From Streptomyces sp. NRRL B-1347 (lineage in GTDB: Bacteria > Actinomycetota > Actinomycetes > Streptomycetales > Streptomycetaceae): a stretch of 64,000 bases of DNA. Location: assembly GCF_000720325.1 (NCBI RefSeq), contig NZ_JOJM01000017.1, positions 105,225-169,224 on the forward strand. The letters are read 5' to 3'. The notes under the pieces were generated by a model that did no database searches, had not been told where the DNA came from, and saw only the letters and a list, made by a program, of their open reading frames with translations. Positions 26,932 to 34,931 of the stretch are shown one piece after another (within the stretch, counting starts at the first letter, position 1; every line of letters begins with the position of its first letter). A program made the position numbers and the translations under genes.

Positions 26932-27408
26932 TTACGCGCCGGTGGAGGGCAGGACCGGGACCAGGGTGTTCCACCGCGAGATCTGGCAGCCGTCGGTCCG
27001 CTTGAAGGAGGCGTCGACGGGCTGCCCCCGCCAGGTGCCCGTCACGTGGGCGGTCTGCGCGCCGCCGTACACCTGGGTGCACATGGCGTCGCGCGCCACC
27101 GGCCTGAAGGGGTCGGAGCCCTCGGCCGCGAGCCCGTCCAGGCGCTCGCACGCCTCGGCGGGTGACGGATGACTGCCGCCCGCGGGACCGCATGTCAGCT
27201 CGTACGTCTTGTGCGCCGCGGTTCCGTCGTTCTCGGAGTACGTGACCTTCAGGTGGTCCTGGGTGGCCGGGCCGAGGTGGTCCCGCGTGATCAGGTCGGC
27301 GGGGGCGGCGGCGGCCGGGGCGGCGAGGGCGCCGAGGGAGGCGGCGACGGAGGTGACGGTGGACGCGACGGCGGTGCGGAAGAGGCGGCGTTCGCTGAGG
27401 GGCTTCAC
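26932..27408 (-). CDS. Subtilisin inhibitor-like protein (SSI family, I16)
   Basis: A secreted 158-residue protease inhibitor. GTG 27408 is chosen because AGGAGAG lies just upstream and it gives a normal signal peptide (ending in AAAAP, about residues 12-37). The mature SSI domain contains four cysteines in the expected order (LTCGPAGG, EACERL, AMCTQVYGG, DGCQIS) for two disulfides and the C-terminal VPVLPSTGA, which resembles the SSI end. By comparison with SSI (CPMVY), the reactive-site bond falls in CTQVY, giving Gln as P1 where characterised members mostly have Met, Lys or Arg. It likely controls an extracellular protease during development. It is a single gene between the PAS protein and tRNA-Ser(GCU). 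Confidence 0.88.
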   Translation of the reverse strand: MKPLSERRLFRTAVASTVTSVAASLGALAAPAAAAPADLITRDHLGPATQDHLKVTYSENDGTAAHKTYELTCGPAGGSHPSPAEACERLDGLAAEGSDPFRPVARDAMCTQVYGGAQTAHVTGTWRGQPVDASFKRTDGCQISRWNTLVPVLPSTGA

Positions 27409-27626
27409 GGGGGCTCTCCTGGGGTGTGCGGTTTCCACTCGCGCCGGCCCTGGGGGCAGGCGCCTACCGCCTCCTCTAACGCCCCCGGCCGTGCCGCGTT
27501 GCGGTGCCCCTCAGCGCTTTGCCCTTCGGGCCGCGTGACTAGTACCGTGGAGGCCGCGATTGGTGGCGTAGCCCCTGGCTGTGTCATCATCTGCACGCAC
27601 ACCCGCGCTCGCGGGGGTGTGAGGTT

Positions 27627-27718
27627 GGAGGCGTCGCCTAGTCCGGTCTATGGCGCCGCACTGCTAATGCGGTTTCGGGGTAACCCCCTGATCGAGGGTT
27701 CAAATCCCTCCGCCTCCG
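27627..27718 (+). tRNA. tRNA-Ser(GCU)
   Basis: A 92-base class II tRNA: acceptor GGAGGCG/CGCCTCC, anticodon GCT in CACTGCTAATGCGG, long variable arm, T loop GTTCAAAT and discriminator G at 27718. CCA is not encoded. Confidence 0.95.
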
Positions 27719-27727
27719 CACTGAGTA

Positions 27728-27760
27728 CTGAAGCCCCGGTCCACTGGACCGGGGCTTCAG
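27728..27760 (+). terminator. Hairpin terminator after tRNA-Ser(GCU)
   Basis: A perfect 15-bp stem CTGAAGCCCCGGTCC (27728-27742) with 27746-27760 and a three-base loop, ten bases after the tRNA. Confidence 0.9.
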
Positions 27761-27997
27761 TGCTTCACACCGACTTCTTCCGCACCTTCGTGCGGTCGTC
27801 TTGCCGCCCTCTTGCCTAGCCCCGCCGCCCGGCGCCCCGTTCGCACGACCGGCCCACCCGCCGCCCACGGGTACGTTTTCGCAGGTCACAAGGGGTGAGG
27901 CCAATGGATTTCACATGGCGGCGGCAGTCATGTAATGTTCTTCCTGTCGCCGCGAGCGGGCCGAAAGGACCGGGAAGCGAAGACAAAAACATAACAA

Positions 27998-28070
27998 GCA
28001 CTCGTAGCTTAACGGATAGAGCATCTGACTACGGATCAGAAGGTTGCAGGTTCGAATCCTGCCGAGTGCA
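27998..28070 (+). tRNA. tRNA-Arg(ACG)
   Basis: A 73-base tRNA: acceptor GCACTCG/CGAGTGC, anticodon ACG in TGACTACGGATCA, T loop GTTCGAAT and discriminator A at 28070. tRNA-Arg genes are common integration sites, but no duplicated 3' end or integrase gene is visible nearby. Confidence 0.95.
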
Positions 28071-28077
28071 CATTGAA

Positions 28078-28114
28078 GCGAGAGGCCCCGGGCGATGAGT
28101 CCGGGGCCTCTCGC
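28078..28114 (+). terminator. Hairpin terminator after tRNA-Arg(ACG)
   Basis: A perfect 14-bp stem (28078-28091 with 28101-28114) seven bases after the tRNA. It also lies just beyond the stop of the convergent SDR gene and may serve both. Confidence 0.88.
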
Positions 28115-28124
28115 GTTGTGCGGG

Positions 28125-28907
28125 TCACACGGTCTTCACGGTGCCGCCGTCGATCACGTAGTCCGCGCCCGTGATGTTGCCCGCCACGTCCGAGAGCAGG
28201 AACGTGATCAGGGCCGCGACCTCGGTGGGCTCGGTGATGCGGTCCGTCGCCATGCCGAACGCCTGCGGGATCCGGGCGAGGAACTGGGCGTGGTCGGCGC
28301 CGGCCGCCGCGGCCACCGCGCCGCCGAAGCCGTTCGGGTCCTCCCAGATCGCGGTGCGCACGACACCGGGCGAGACGGTGTTGACGCGTACGCCCTGGGG
28401 GCCGAACTCCTCCGAGAGGGCCTTGCCGAAGGCGGTGAGCGCGGCCTTGGCGGTGCTGTAGGCGATCGGGCCCGAGCCGGGCAGGCGGGAGTTGATCGAG
28501 GAGACGTTCACGATGGCGCCCCGGCGCTCGACCAGGCCGGGCAGCGCGGCGCGGGCGGCGCGGATCGCGCTGAAGAGGTTGATGTCCAGGGCGGTCTGCC
28601 AGCGGGCGTCGTCGACGTCGAGGAAGCCGTCGACGCCGATGTCGTCGCCCGCGCCGACGTTGTTGACTAGGAAGTCGACGCCGTCCAGCTCGCGGAGGGC
28701 GTGCTCGACGAGTTCGGCCGGGCCCTGCGCGGTGCCGAGGTCCACGGCGTACGGCAGGGCGCCGGACTCCTTCAGCTCCGGGGTGATCGTGCGGGCGGCG
28801 CCGACCACGCGGACGCCTTCGGCGACGAGGGCGCGCGCGGTGGCGAGGCCGATGCCGCGGCTGGCTCCGGTGACGACGGCGGTCTTTCCGGTGAGGCGCA
28901 GGTCCAT
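28125..28907 (-). CDS. Short-chain dehydrogenase/reductase (SDR)
   Basis: A 260-residue classical SDR using NAD(P)H: cofactor motif TGASRGIG (about residues 14-21), NNVG, the Ser of NVSSINSRL, the catalytic Tyr-x-x-x-Lys in AYSTAKAA, and a C-terminal GADYVIDGGTVKTV. The substrate cannot be deduced. It lies downstream of a TetR-family gene on the same strand (97-base gap), and both starts are preceded by copies of the same 16-base element, so it is very probably repressed by that regulator. Such TetR-SDR pairs often respond to a carbonyl or aromatic compound. Confidence 0.92.
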   Translation of the reverse strand: MDLRLTGKTAVVTGASRGIGLATARALVAEGVRVVGAARTITPELKESGALPYAVDLGTAQGPAELVEHALRELDGVDFLVNNVGAGDDIGVDGFLDVDDARWQTALDINLFSAIRAARAALPGLVERRGAIVNVSSINSRLPGSGPIAYSTAKAALTAFGKALSEEFGPQGVRVNTVSPGVVRTAIWEDPNGFGGAVAAAAGADHAQFLARIPQAFGMATDRITEPTEVAALITFLLSDVAGNITGADYVIDGGTVKTV

Positions 28908-28928
28908 GAGGTGTCTTCCTTTGTATTT

Positions 28929-28944
28929 TTGACCTTGAGGTACA
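28929..28944. promoter_or_regulatory. Operator copy 1 for the TetR regulator, upstream of the SDR gene
   Basis: TTGACCTTGAGGTACA lies 22-37 bases upstream of the SDR start and matches 15 of 16 bases of an element found (opposite strand) upstream of the TetR gene. Confidence 0.7.
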
Positions 28945-29004
28945 GAATTTGGGTGTGCGAGGGCCCGGCGGAAGAGGGCGTTGGGCTGCCGGGCGCGGAG
29001 TGGG

Positions 29005-29583
29005 TCAGAGGAGGTCGAGGACCGCTCGGATGGTGCGGTGCGTGCCGTCCGGGCCCTCCGCGACCCGTGCGGTCAGGCGCAGCCCGACGACCGTGTTCAT
29101 GAGCAGGCTGCCGACGCACGCGGCGTCGCGGTCCGGGGCGATCTCGCCCGCGCGCTGCCCCTCCTCGACCAGGGCCTGAAGGGTGGACTCGGTGCGGGCG
29201 AACATCTCCCGGACCAGTTCGGTCGTGGTGCGGTCGGTGCCCGCGAGTTCGGCCGCCGCGTTCACGGCCATGCAGCCGCGCCGGTCGGGGTCTTCGAGGT
29301 CCAGGGTCACCAGGAGTTCGAGGGCGGCGCGGAGCCGCTCCTTGACCGGGCCCTCGCTCTCGAAGAGTTCGATGAGGCGGCTGGCCTGGGTGTCGCGGTA
29401 GCGGCGCAGGGCCCGCTCGAAGAGGGCGTGCTTGCTGCCGAAGGCGTTGTACAGGCTGCCCTTCCCGATGCCGAGCGCGTCGACGAGGTCCTGCGGCGTC
29501 GTGCCCGCGTACCCCTTGCGCCAGAAGACCTCCATCGCCTGGTCCACGGCGGTCTCCGGATCGAACTGTCTCGGCCGTCCCAT
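29005..29583 (-). CDS. TetR/AcrR-family transcriptional regulator
   Basis: A 192-residue repressor. The N-terminal helix-turn-helix (residues 5-55) reads FDPETAVDQAMEVFWRKGY, TTPQDLVDALGIGKGSLYNAFGSKHALF. The C-terminal ligand domain contains RRGCMAVNAAAEL, a feature of the subgroup that controls nearby oxidoreductase genes. ATG 29583 is used because the longer frame upstream lacks TetR similarity. Copies of TTGACCTTGARGTACA lie upstream of this gene and of the downstream SDR gene, pointing to autorepression and control of the SDR. The divergent DUF2797 gene may also be affected. Confidence 0.92.
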   Translation of the reverse strand: MGRPRQFDPETAVDQAMEVFWRKGYAGTTPQDLVDALGIGKGSLYNAFGSKHALFERALRRYRDTQASRLIELFESEGPVKERLRAALELLVTLDLEDPDRRGCMAVNAAAELAGTDRTTTELVREMFARTESTLQALVEEGQRAGEIAPDRDAACVGSLLMNTVVGLRLTARVAEGPDGTHRTIRAVLDLL

Positions 29584-29605
29584 GCGGAGCAGCCTAACAG
29601 CGTTT

Positions 29606-29628
29606 TGTACTTCAAGGTCAACAACCTT
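29606..29628. promoter_or_regulatory. Operator copy 2 in the TetR / DUF2797 divergent region
   Basis: TGTACTTCAAGGTCAA (29606-29621) is the reverse complement match to the SDR operator. It overlaps an inverted repeat AAGGT-CAACA-ACCTT (29614-29628). It lies 23 bases before the TetR start and between it and the divergent DUF2797 gene. Confidence 0.7.
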
Positions 29629-29659
29629 GTTGTCAGTGGCGTGCGTCATGCTCGATGCC

Positions 29660-30556
29660 ATGACGTGGTGGTGCACGGGGGTGCGGTGGCACACCGAGGG
29701 CAGGCCGGCCCTCGGCTGGTACGCGCCCGGCCGGGAGCCGCGCGAGAGCGTGCTCGCGTACGGTGCCGCGCTGGCGTTCCGCGCCCGGGGCGGGCGGCGG
29801 TGCCTCGGGGTGCGGCGCGGCGGACGGTGGACGCCGTGCCCGGCGGGCGCGGGCGTGGCGGGGCGGGTCACGCGCGGGCAGTGCGAGGAGTGCGCCCGCG
29901 TCGACCGGGCACACTCGGTCGCGGCGGACACCTTCGCCGACGACCCGCGGCCGTATCACGTGTACGTGGCGTGGTTCGGCCCCGGCCTGGTGAAGGTCGG
30001 CATCACCGGGGTCGCGCGGGGCGGCACGCGACTCCTGGAACAGGGCGCGGTGGCGTACAGCTGGCTGGGGCGCGGCCCGCTGATGGCCGCGCGCCGCACC
30101 GAGGAGCTGCTGCGCACCGCGCTAGGCGTCCCGGACCGGATCCCGTACGCGCGCAAGCGGGCCCTGCGGGTGCGCCTGCCGTCCCCGGCCGAGCGGGCCC
30201 GCGAGCTGGCGGAGCTGCACCGGACGGCGAGCGGGCTCGGCGGGTGGCCCGATTCGCTGGAGCGGCTGCCGTACGCGTGCGTCGACCACGCGGGCGTGTT
30301 CGGGCTCGCCGGGGAGCCCGCGCAGATGACGGGCGTGGTGAGCGAGCTCGTGGACGGCGGAGTGGTCGCGGGCACGCTGGTCGGGGCCGCGGGGCCGGAC
30401 CTCCATCTGGAGGTGGGGCCGGGGCCGGGGAGCGGGGGTGTGGTGGTCGTCGACGGGCGGGTGCTGAGCGGCTGGCGGCTGGAAGCGGTGGCGGGGGCTG
30501 CGGAGGTGACGGTTCCGGTGCGGGGGATACCTGCGGTGCAGGGCGGGTTGTTCTGA
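29660..30556 (+). CDS. DUF2797 family protein (zinc-site plus GIY-YIG-like segment)
   Basis: About 298 residues. The N-terminal third contains spaced cysteines (RRCLGVRRGG, WTPCPAG, RGQCEECARVD) that probably bind zinc. A central segment, YHVYVAWFGPGLVKVGITG followed by a conserved Arg, QGA and Glu-rich helix, resembles the GIY-YIG nuclease core. The function of DUF2797 is not known. No RBS is obvious; GTG 29636, ATG 29648 and ATG 29660 are all possible, and 29660 gives the start typical of homologues. It is divergent from the TetR gene across the shared operator region. Confidence 0.8.
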   Translation: MTWWCTGVRWHTEGRPALGWYAPGREPRESVLAYGAALAFRARGGRRCLGVRRGGRWTPCPAGAGVAGRVTRGQCEECARVDRAHSVAADTFADDPRPYHVYVAWFGPGLVKVGITGVARGGTRLLEQGAVAYSWLGRGPLMAARRTEELLRTALGVPDRIPYARKRALRVRLPSPAERARELAELHRTASGLGGWPDSLERLPYACVDHAGVFGLAGEPAQMTGVVSELVDGGVVAGTLVGAAGPDLHLEVGPGPGSGGVVVVDGRVLSGWRLEAVAGAAEVTVPVRGIPAVQGGLF

Positions 30557-30763
30557 GCCCGGAGGGCGCGGCCCCTCCCTTTCGGCGGTCACCCGCGTCA
30601 GCGGTCACCCCCATCGGCCGCCACCCACCCCGGCGGCCTGCCCCAGCGATCCGCCCGCCCCCGGGCCCCCTTGCTGACCGGAAGGTCAAATCTGGCTGCC
30701 CGTTCGGCAAGGCGGGCTCGTGGAGGTGGACAGGGGGTTCGGCCGCCGGTGACGGTGGGTGGC

Positions 30764-31174
30764 ATGACTGATCACGAGCTGACCCAGCAGGACATATCCG
30801 ATGTCACCGGGCCCGTCGGGCCCGTCGGACCCTTCGAACCGCCCTACTACTCCGTCGTGTTCACCGCCCTGCGCACCGAAGGGGACAACGGCTACGCGGA
30901 GACGTCGCGGCGCATGGACGAACTGGTGGCGAAGGTCCCCGGTTTCCTCGGGGCCGACTCGGCGGGGACGCCCGGCGGGCTCGGGATCACCGTCGCGTAC
31001 TTCCGTGACCTGGACGCGCTCAAGGAGTGGCGCGAGGACCCGGAGCACCAGGACGCGCGCGAGCGGGGCCGGGCCGAGTGGTACGAGCAGTTCGTGGTGC
31101 ACGTGGGCAAGGTGGAGCGGAGTTACGGCGGGGCGCGGGAAGCGGAAGCGGAGGCGGTCGGCGGTGGCCGGTGA
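30764..31174 (+). CDS. Antibiotic biosynthesis monooxygenase (ABM)-like protein
   Basis: A 136-residue ferredoxin-like alpha/beta barrel protein of the ABM superfamily: YYSVVFTALRTEGDNGYAET, MDELVAKVPGFLGADS and AYFRDLDALKEWREDPEHQ match the conserved core. Members include cofactor-free monooxygenases and haem-degrading proteins, but many have unknown substrates. ATG 30764 follows a short Gly-rich non-coding leader. Its end overlaps the start of the amidohydrolase gene, so the two are translationally coupled and probably act together. Confidence 0.85.
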   Translation: MTDHELTQQDISDVTGPVGPVGPFEPPYYSVVFTALRTEGDNGYAETSRRMDELVAKVPGFLGADSAGTPGGLGITVAYFRDLDALKEWREDPEHQDARERGRAEWYEQFVVHVGKVERSYGGAREAEAEAVGGGR

Positions 31175-32105
31175 GGCAGGGGAGCGGCGGCACGGCCGGG
31201 AGGAAGGCGGCGAGGAGAGCCCGGGGAGGCCGGGCGAGACCGAGGCCGTGGTGGCGTTCTGGCGGCGGCTCGGACTGCCCGGACTCGTCGACGTACACAC
31301 GCACTTCATGCCGGAGCGCGTCCTCGCGAAGGTGTGGGCGTACTTCGACGGGGCCGGGCCGCTGACGAAGCGGAAGTGGCCCATCAAGTACCGGCACGAC
31401 GAGGAGCGAAGGATCGCCGTGCTGCGGGAGTTCGGGGTACTGGCCTTCACGGCGATGCTCTATCCGCACAAGCCGGGCATGGCGCGCTGGCTCAACGGCT
31501 GGGCGGCGGACTTCGCGGCCCGCACGCCGGACTGTCTGCACACGGCGACGCTGTTCCCCGAGCCCGGCGTCGACGGCTATGTGCGGGAGGCGGTGGAGGC
31601 CGGGGCCCGGGTGTTCAAGGCGCACGTACAGGTGGGGGCGTACGACCCGAACGACGCGCTGCTCGACCCGGCGTGGGGGCTGCTCGCCGAGGCCGGGACG
31701 CCGGTGGTGATGCACTGCGGCTCCGGGCCCGTGCCCGGCAAGCACACCGGACCCGAGCCGGTGGGGCGGCTGCTCGCGCGCCACCCCCGGCTGCGGCTCG
31801 TGGTGGCGCACATGGGGATGCCGGAGTACGCGGACTTCCTCGACCTGGCGGAGCGGTACGGGGAGGTGCGGCTCGACACGACGATGGCGTTCACGGACTT
31901 CAGCGAGCGGGACGCGCCGTTTCCGCGCGCGGAGCGGGGGCGGCTCGCGGCGCTCGGCGACCGGGTGCTGCTCGGGACGGACTTTCCCAACATCCCGTAC
32001 GGGTACGGGCATCAGCTGGAGGCCCTGGAGCGGCTCGGCCTCGGAGACGCGTGGCTGAGGGGGGTGTGCCACGGGAACGGGGCGCGGCTGTTCGGCCTCG
32101 CATGA
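31164..32105 (+). CDS. Amidohydrolase-2 family metal-dependent hydrolase/decarboxylase
   Basis: A 313-residue TIM-barrel amidohydrolase (COG2159 type). Metal ligands are recognisable: DVHTHFMP near the start, FKAHVQVG, the VVMHCGSG histidine, AHMGMPEYADF and the LLGTDFPN aspartate. Relatives include ACMSD-like decarboxylases and hydrolases of cyclic carboxylates. GTG 31164 overlaps the stop of the ABM-like gene by 11 bases; a later start at ATG 31309 would remove the metal-binding HxH. The substrate is unknown. Coupling to a possible monooxygenase suggests a short catabolic or detoxification step. Confidence 0.86.
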   Translation: MAGEAGERRHGREEGGEESPGRPGETEAVVAFWRRLGLPGLVDVHTHFMPERVLAKVWAYFDGAGPLTKRKWPIKYRHDEERRIAVLREFGVLAFTAMLYPHKPGMARWLNGWAADFAARTPDCLHTATLFPEPGVDGYVREAVEAGARVFKAHVQVGAYDPNDALLDPAWGLLAEAGTPVVMHCGSGPVPGKHTGPEPVGRLLARHPRLRLVVAHMGMPEYADFLDLAERYGEVRLDTTMAFTDFSERDAPFPRAERGRLAALGDRVLLGTDFPNIPYGYGHQLEALERLGLGDAWLRGVCHGNGARLFGLA

Positions 32106-32204
32106 GGGCACTTCGCGGGTCCCCGCCGGGCCGGCCGCGGCGTTCTCAGGGAATTCACAGGTGGCCCCAAGCCCCCTCTCACGCCCCGTGCGGAAGCTGA
32201 GGGC

Positions 32205-32954
32205 ATGACCACGACCTCGCCCCAGGGGCGTACCGAACTGCTCAGGCCGGACGGGAGCCCCGTCCGCGTGCTCGTCGTGGACGACGAGGTGTCGCTCACC
32301 GAGCTGCTGTCCATGGCACTGCGCTACGAGGGCTGGGAGATCCGCAGCGCCAGTGACGGCCTGGGGGCCGTGCGGGCCGCGCGGGCCTTCCGGCCGGACG
32401 TCGTCGTGCTCGACATGATGCTGGCCGACATGGACGGCCTGTCCGTGCTCGGCCGGGTGCGGCGGGAACTGCCGGAGGTGCCGGTGCTGTTCCTGACCGC
32501 CAAGGACGCCGTCGAGGACCGGATCGCCGGGCTCACGGCGGGCGGCGACGACTACGTCACCAAGCCGTTCGGCCTGGAGGAGGTCGTCGCCCGGCTGCGC
32601 GGACTGATCCGGCGGGCCGGGGCGGGTGCCGGACGGCGCAGCGAGTCCGTGCTCGCCGTCGGCGACCTCACCCTCGACGAGGACAGCCACGAGGTGACCC
32701 GCGGCGGGCAGTCCATCCACCTCACCGCCACCGAGTTCGAGCTGCTGCGGTATCTGATGCGCAACCCGCGGCGCGTGCTCAGCAAGGCACAGATCCTCGA
32801 CCGGGTGTGGAGCTACGACTTCGGCGGCCAGGCCAACGTGGTCGAGCTGTACATCTCGTATCTGCGCCGGAAGATCGACGCCGGGCGCGAGCCGATGATC
32901 CACACCCGCCGGGGCGCGGGCTACCTGATCAAACCTGCCCCGGTAGCGGCGTGA
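32205..32954 (+). CDS. OmpR/PhoB-family response regulator (orphan here)
   Basis: A 249-residue response regulator with a receiver domain (residues 20-135: VLVVDDE, phospho-acceptor Asp in VVVLDMML, LTAKD, DYVTKPF) and a winged-helix DNA-binding domain (145-245: LTATEFELLRYLMRN, VVELYISYLRRKID, TRRGAGYLI). All phosphorylation residues are intact. Related regulators are normally followed by a histidine kinase gene. Here the gene is followed by a non-coding stretch with streptomycete repeats and then an unrelated exporter, so its kinase is elsewhere or has been lost. No separate upstream regulator is visible. Confidence 0.92.
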   Translation: MTTTSPQGRTELLRPDGSPVRVLVVDDEVSLTELLSMALRYEGWEIRSASDGLGAVRAARAFRPDVVVLDMMLADMDGLSVLGRVRRELPEVPVLFLTAKDAVEDRIAGLTAGGDDYVTKPFGLEEVVARLRGLIRRAGAGAGRRSESVLAVGDLTLDEDSHEVTRGGQSIHLTATEFELLRYLMRNPRRVLSKAQILDRVWSYDFGGQANVVELYISYLRRKIDAGREPMIHTRRGAGYLIKPAPVAA

Positions 32955-33020
32955 CGCCTCGGGCGCCGTGGGCAGCCGGGCCTGCCGGGCCCCGGCCCGG
33001 CTCCTGGCCCGGGCACTGTC

Positions 33021-33155
33021 GCGCTCCGCGCTCGTCCTCAAACGCCGGACGGGCTTGATTCTTCGCTCCGCGCTCGTCCTCGGACGCCGCTCGTCCTCGG
33101 ACGCCGCTCGTCCTCGGATGCCGCTCGTCCTCGGGCGCCGGAGGGGCTTGGATCT
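33021..33155. repeat. Streptomycete intergenic repeat cluster (GTCCTC-AAACGCCGGACGGGC type)
   Basis: Two long copies of a CGCTCCGCGCTCGTCCTC-type element with the CGCCGGACGGGCTTG core (33021-33060 and 33122-33155) flank 17-bp tandem units CGCTCGTCCTCGGACGC at 33071, 33088, 33105 and 33122. This core is a common dispersed intergenic element in Streptomyces. It fills most of the 334-base gap after the response regulator gene. Confidence 0.8.
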
Positions 33156-33218
33156 TCGCTCCGTGCTCCCTCCGCACCCGGCTCGTCCGAAGGAGTGAGA
33201 GCCTCAGAAAATTTCTTG

Positions 33219-33276
33219 TACACCGTAAGTCAACTCCTCTACGGTGTATGACGCATTCGGCCTCATACACCGTAGA
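33219..33276. promoter_or_regulatory. TetR operator with three TACACCGTA half-sites
   Basis: TACACCGTA occurs at 33219-33227 and 33266-33274 and inverted at 33240-33248. The second and third form a 14-bp perfect inverted repeat (33238-33251 with 33263-33276, spacer 11). The right arm ends only 12 bases before the MFS start codon, overlapping its RBS region, so binding should block transcription or initiation. Confidence 0.8.
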
Positions 33277-33288
33277 AGAGGAGCCGCC

Positions 33289-34824
33289 ATGACGGCGACC
33301 ACCGCCGAGCCCCCCGAGGCGGCCGCCGCGCCCCGGGACCGGCACCCGCAGCGCTGGCTGATCCTGGGCGTCATCTGCCTCGCCCAGCTCACGGTGCTGC
33401 TCGACAACACCGTCCTGAGCGTCGCCATCCCGTCGCTCACCCGCGAGCTCGACGCCACGTCGTCCGACATCCAGTGGATGATCAACGCGTACTCGCTCGT
33501 CCAGTCCGGCCTGCTGCTCACGGCGGGCAGCGCGGCGGACCGCTACGGCCGCAAGAAGATGCTGACCGCGGGCCTCGTCCTGTTCGGCGTCGGCTCGCTC
33601 GCGGCGGGCCTCGCGCAGTCCTCGACGCAACTCATCGCGGCCCGCGCCGGGATGGGCATCGGCGGCGCGCTCCTGATGACCACCACCCTCGCCGTCGTCG
33701 TGCAGATCTTCGACGAGGACGAGCGGGTGCGGGCCATCGGCCTGTGGGCGACCGTGAACTCCCTGGGCTTCGCGGCCGGGCCGCTGCTCGGCGGCTTCAT
33801 GCTGAACCACTTCTGGTGGGGCTCGATCTTCCTGATCAACATCCCGGTGGCGCTGCTCGGCGTGATCGCGGTGGTCCGCCTGGTCCCCGAGTCCAAGAAC
33901 CCGCAGGGCGACCGGCCCGACCTGGTCGGCGCGGTGCTCTCGACGATCGGCATGGCCTCGGTCGTGTACGCGATCATCTCGGGCCCCGAGCACGGCTGGA
34001 CGTCGGCGCACGTCCTGGTCGCGGCGGGCGTCGGCCTGGGCGTCCTGGCCGTGTTCACGGTCTACGAGCTGCGGATCCCGTACCCGATGCTGGACATGCA
34101 CTTCTTCCGGAACAGGCAGTTCGTGGGCGCGGTGACCGGCGCGATCCTGGTCGCCTTCGGCATGGGCGGCTCGCTCTACCTGCTCACCCAGCACCTCCAG
34201 TTCGTCCTCGGCTACGAACCCCTTGAGGCCGGTCTGCGGACCGCGCCGCTCGCGGTCGCCGTGGTCCTCCTGAACACGGTGGGCCTCGGCGCGTGGCTGC
34301 ACGGCAAGCTGGGCACGCCCGGCACGATCCTGGCGGGCATGTCCATGATGGCGGGTGGGCTCGCGGTGATCGCGGTGTTCGGCGGCCACGCCTACTCGGG
34401 CATGTTCACCGGGCTCGTCCTGATGGGCGCGGGCATCTCGTTCTCCATGCCCGCGATGGCCAACGCGATCATGAGCGCGATCCCGCCGGAGAAGGCGGGC
34501 GTGGGCGCGGGCGTCAACGGCACGCTCGCGGAGTTCGGCAACGGCCTCGGCGTGGCGGTCCTCGGCGCCGTCCTCAACGCCCGCTTCGCGGCGCTCGTCG
34601 CGGTCTCCGCCACCTCCTTCCCCGCGGCCATGGCGGCGGCGGGCTCGGCGGGCGAACGGCAGCGCATCTCCGACGCGTTCGCCTCGGGCCTCGAGACCAG
34701 CCAGCTGGTGGGCGCCGCCGCGGTCTTCCTCGGCGGCGCCATCGCGGCGGCGCTGCTGTGGCGGGCCGAGCGGGCGGACGCGGAGAAGTCCGCACCGGCC
34801 GCCACGGACCCGGCGTCCGCATAG
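33289..34824 (+). CDS. MFS drug exporter, DHA2 (EmrB/QacA) family, 14 transmembrane segments
   Basis: A 511-residue proton-coupled exporter of the inner membrane. Typical motifs are LDNTVLSVAIPSLTREL in TM1, GSAADRYGRKKM (motif A) after TM2, and RAGMGIGGALLMTTTLAVV and GPLLGGFML (motif C) in TM5. Family members extrude drugs or endogenous antibiotics. ATG 33289 follows a good RBS (AGAGGAG). A strong inverted-repeat operator lies directly upstream and a TetR gene lies 107 bases downstream on the same strand, so repression by that protein and induction by the exported compound are likely. The substrate is unknown. Confidence 0.92.
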   Translation: MTATTAEPPEAAAAPRDRHPQRWLILGVICLAQLTVLLDNTVLSVAIPSLTRELDATSSDIQWMINAYSLVQSGLLLTAGSAADRYGRKKMLTAGLVLFGVGSLAAGLAQSSTQLIAARAGMGIGGALLMTTTLAVVVQIFDEDERVRAIGLWATVNSLGFAAGPLLGGFMLNHFWWGSIFLINIPVALLGVIAVVRLVPESKNPQGDRPDLVGAVLSTIGMASVVYAIISGPEHGWTSAHVLVAAGVGLGVLAVFTVYELRIPYPMLDMHFFRNRQFVGAVTGAILVAFGMGGSLYLLTQHLQFVLGYEPLEAGLRTAPLAVAVVLLNTVGLGAWLHGKLGTPGTILAGMSMMAGGLAVIAVFGGHAYSGMFTGLVLMGAGISFSMPAMANAIMSAIPPEKAGVGAGVNGTLAEFGNGLGVAVLGAVLNARFAALVAVSATSFPAAMAAAGSAGERQRISDAFASGLETSQLVGAAAVFLGGAIAAALLWRAERADAEKSAPAATDPASA

Positions 34825-34931
34825 CTCCCTCGGGGAGGCGTCCGCATAGCATCGAAGGCGGGCGGGCCGGAGCGTTCCGGCCCGCCCGCCCGGACCCGCC
34901 GGGAACAGGACCCGTATCAGGAAGGTGCGCC

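Noticed and set aside
27998..28070. tRNA-Arg as the attachment site of an integrated element
   Set aside because: There is no integrase, no duplicated tRNA 3' end and no drop in GC content on either side within the window.
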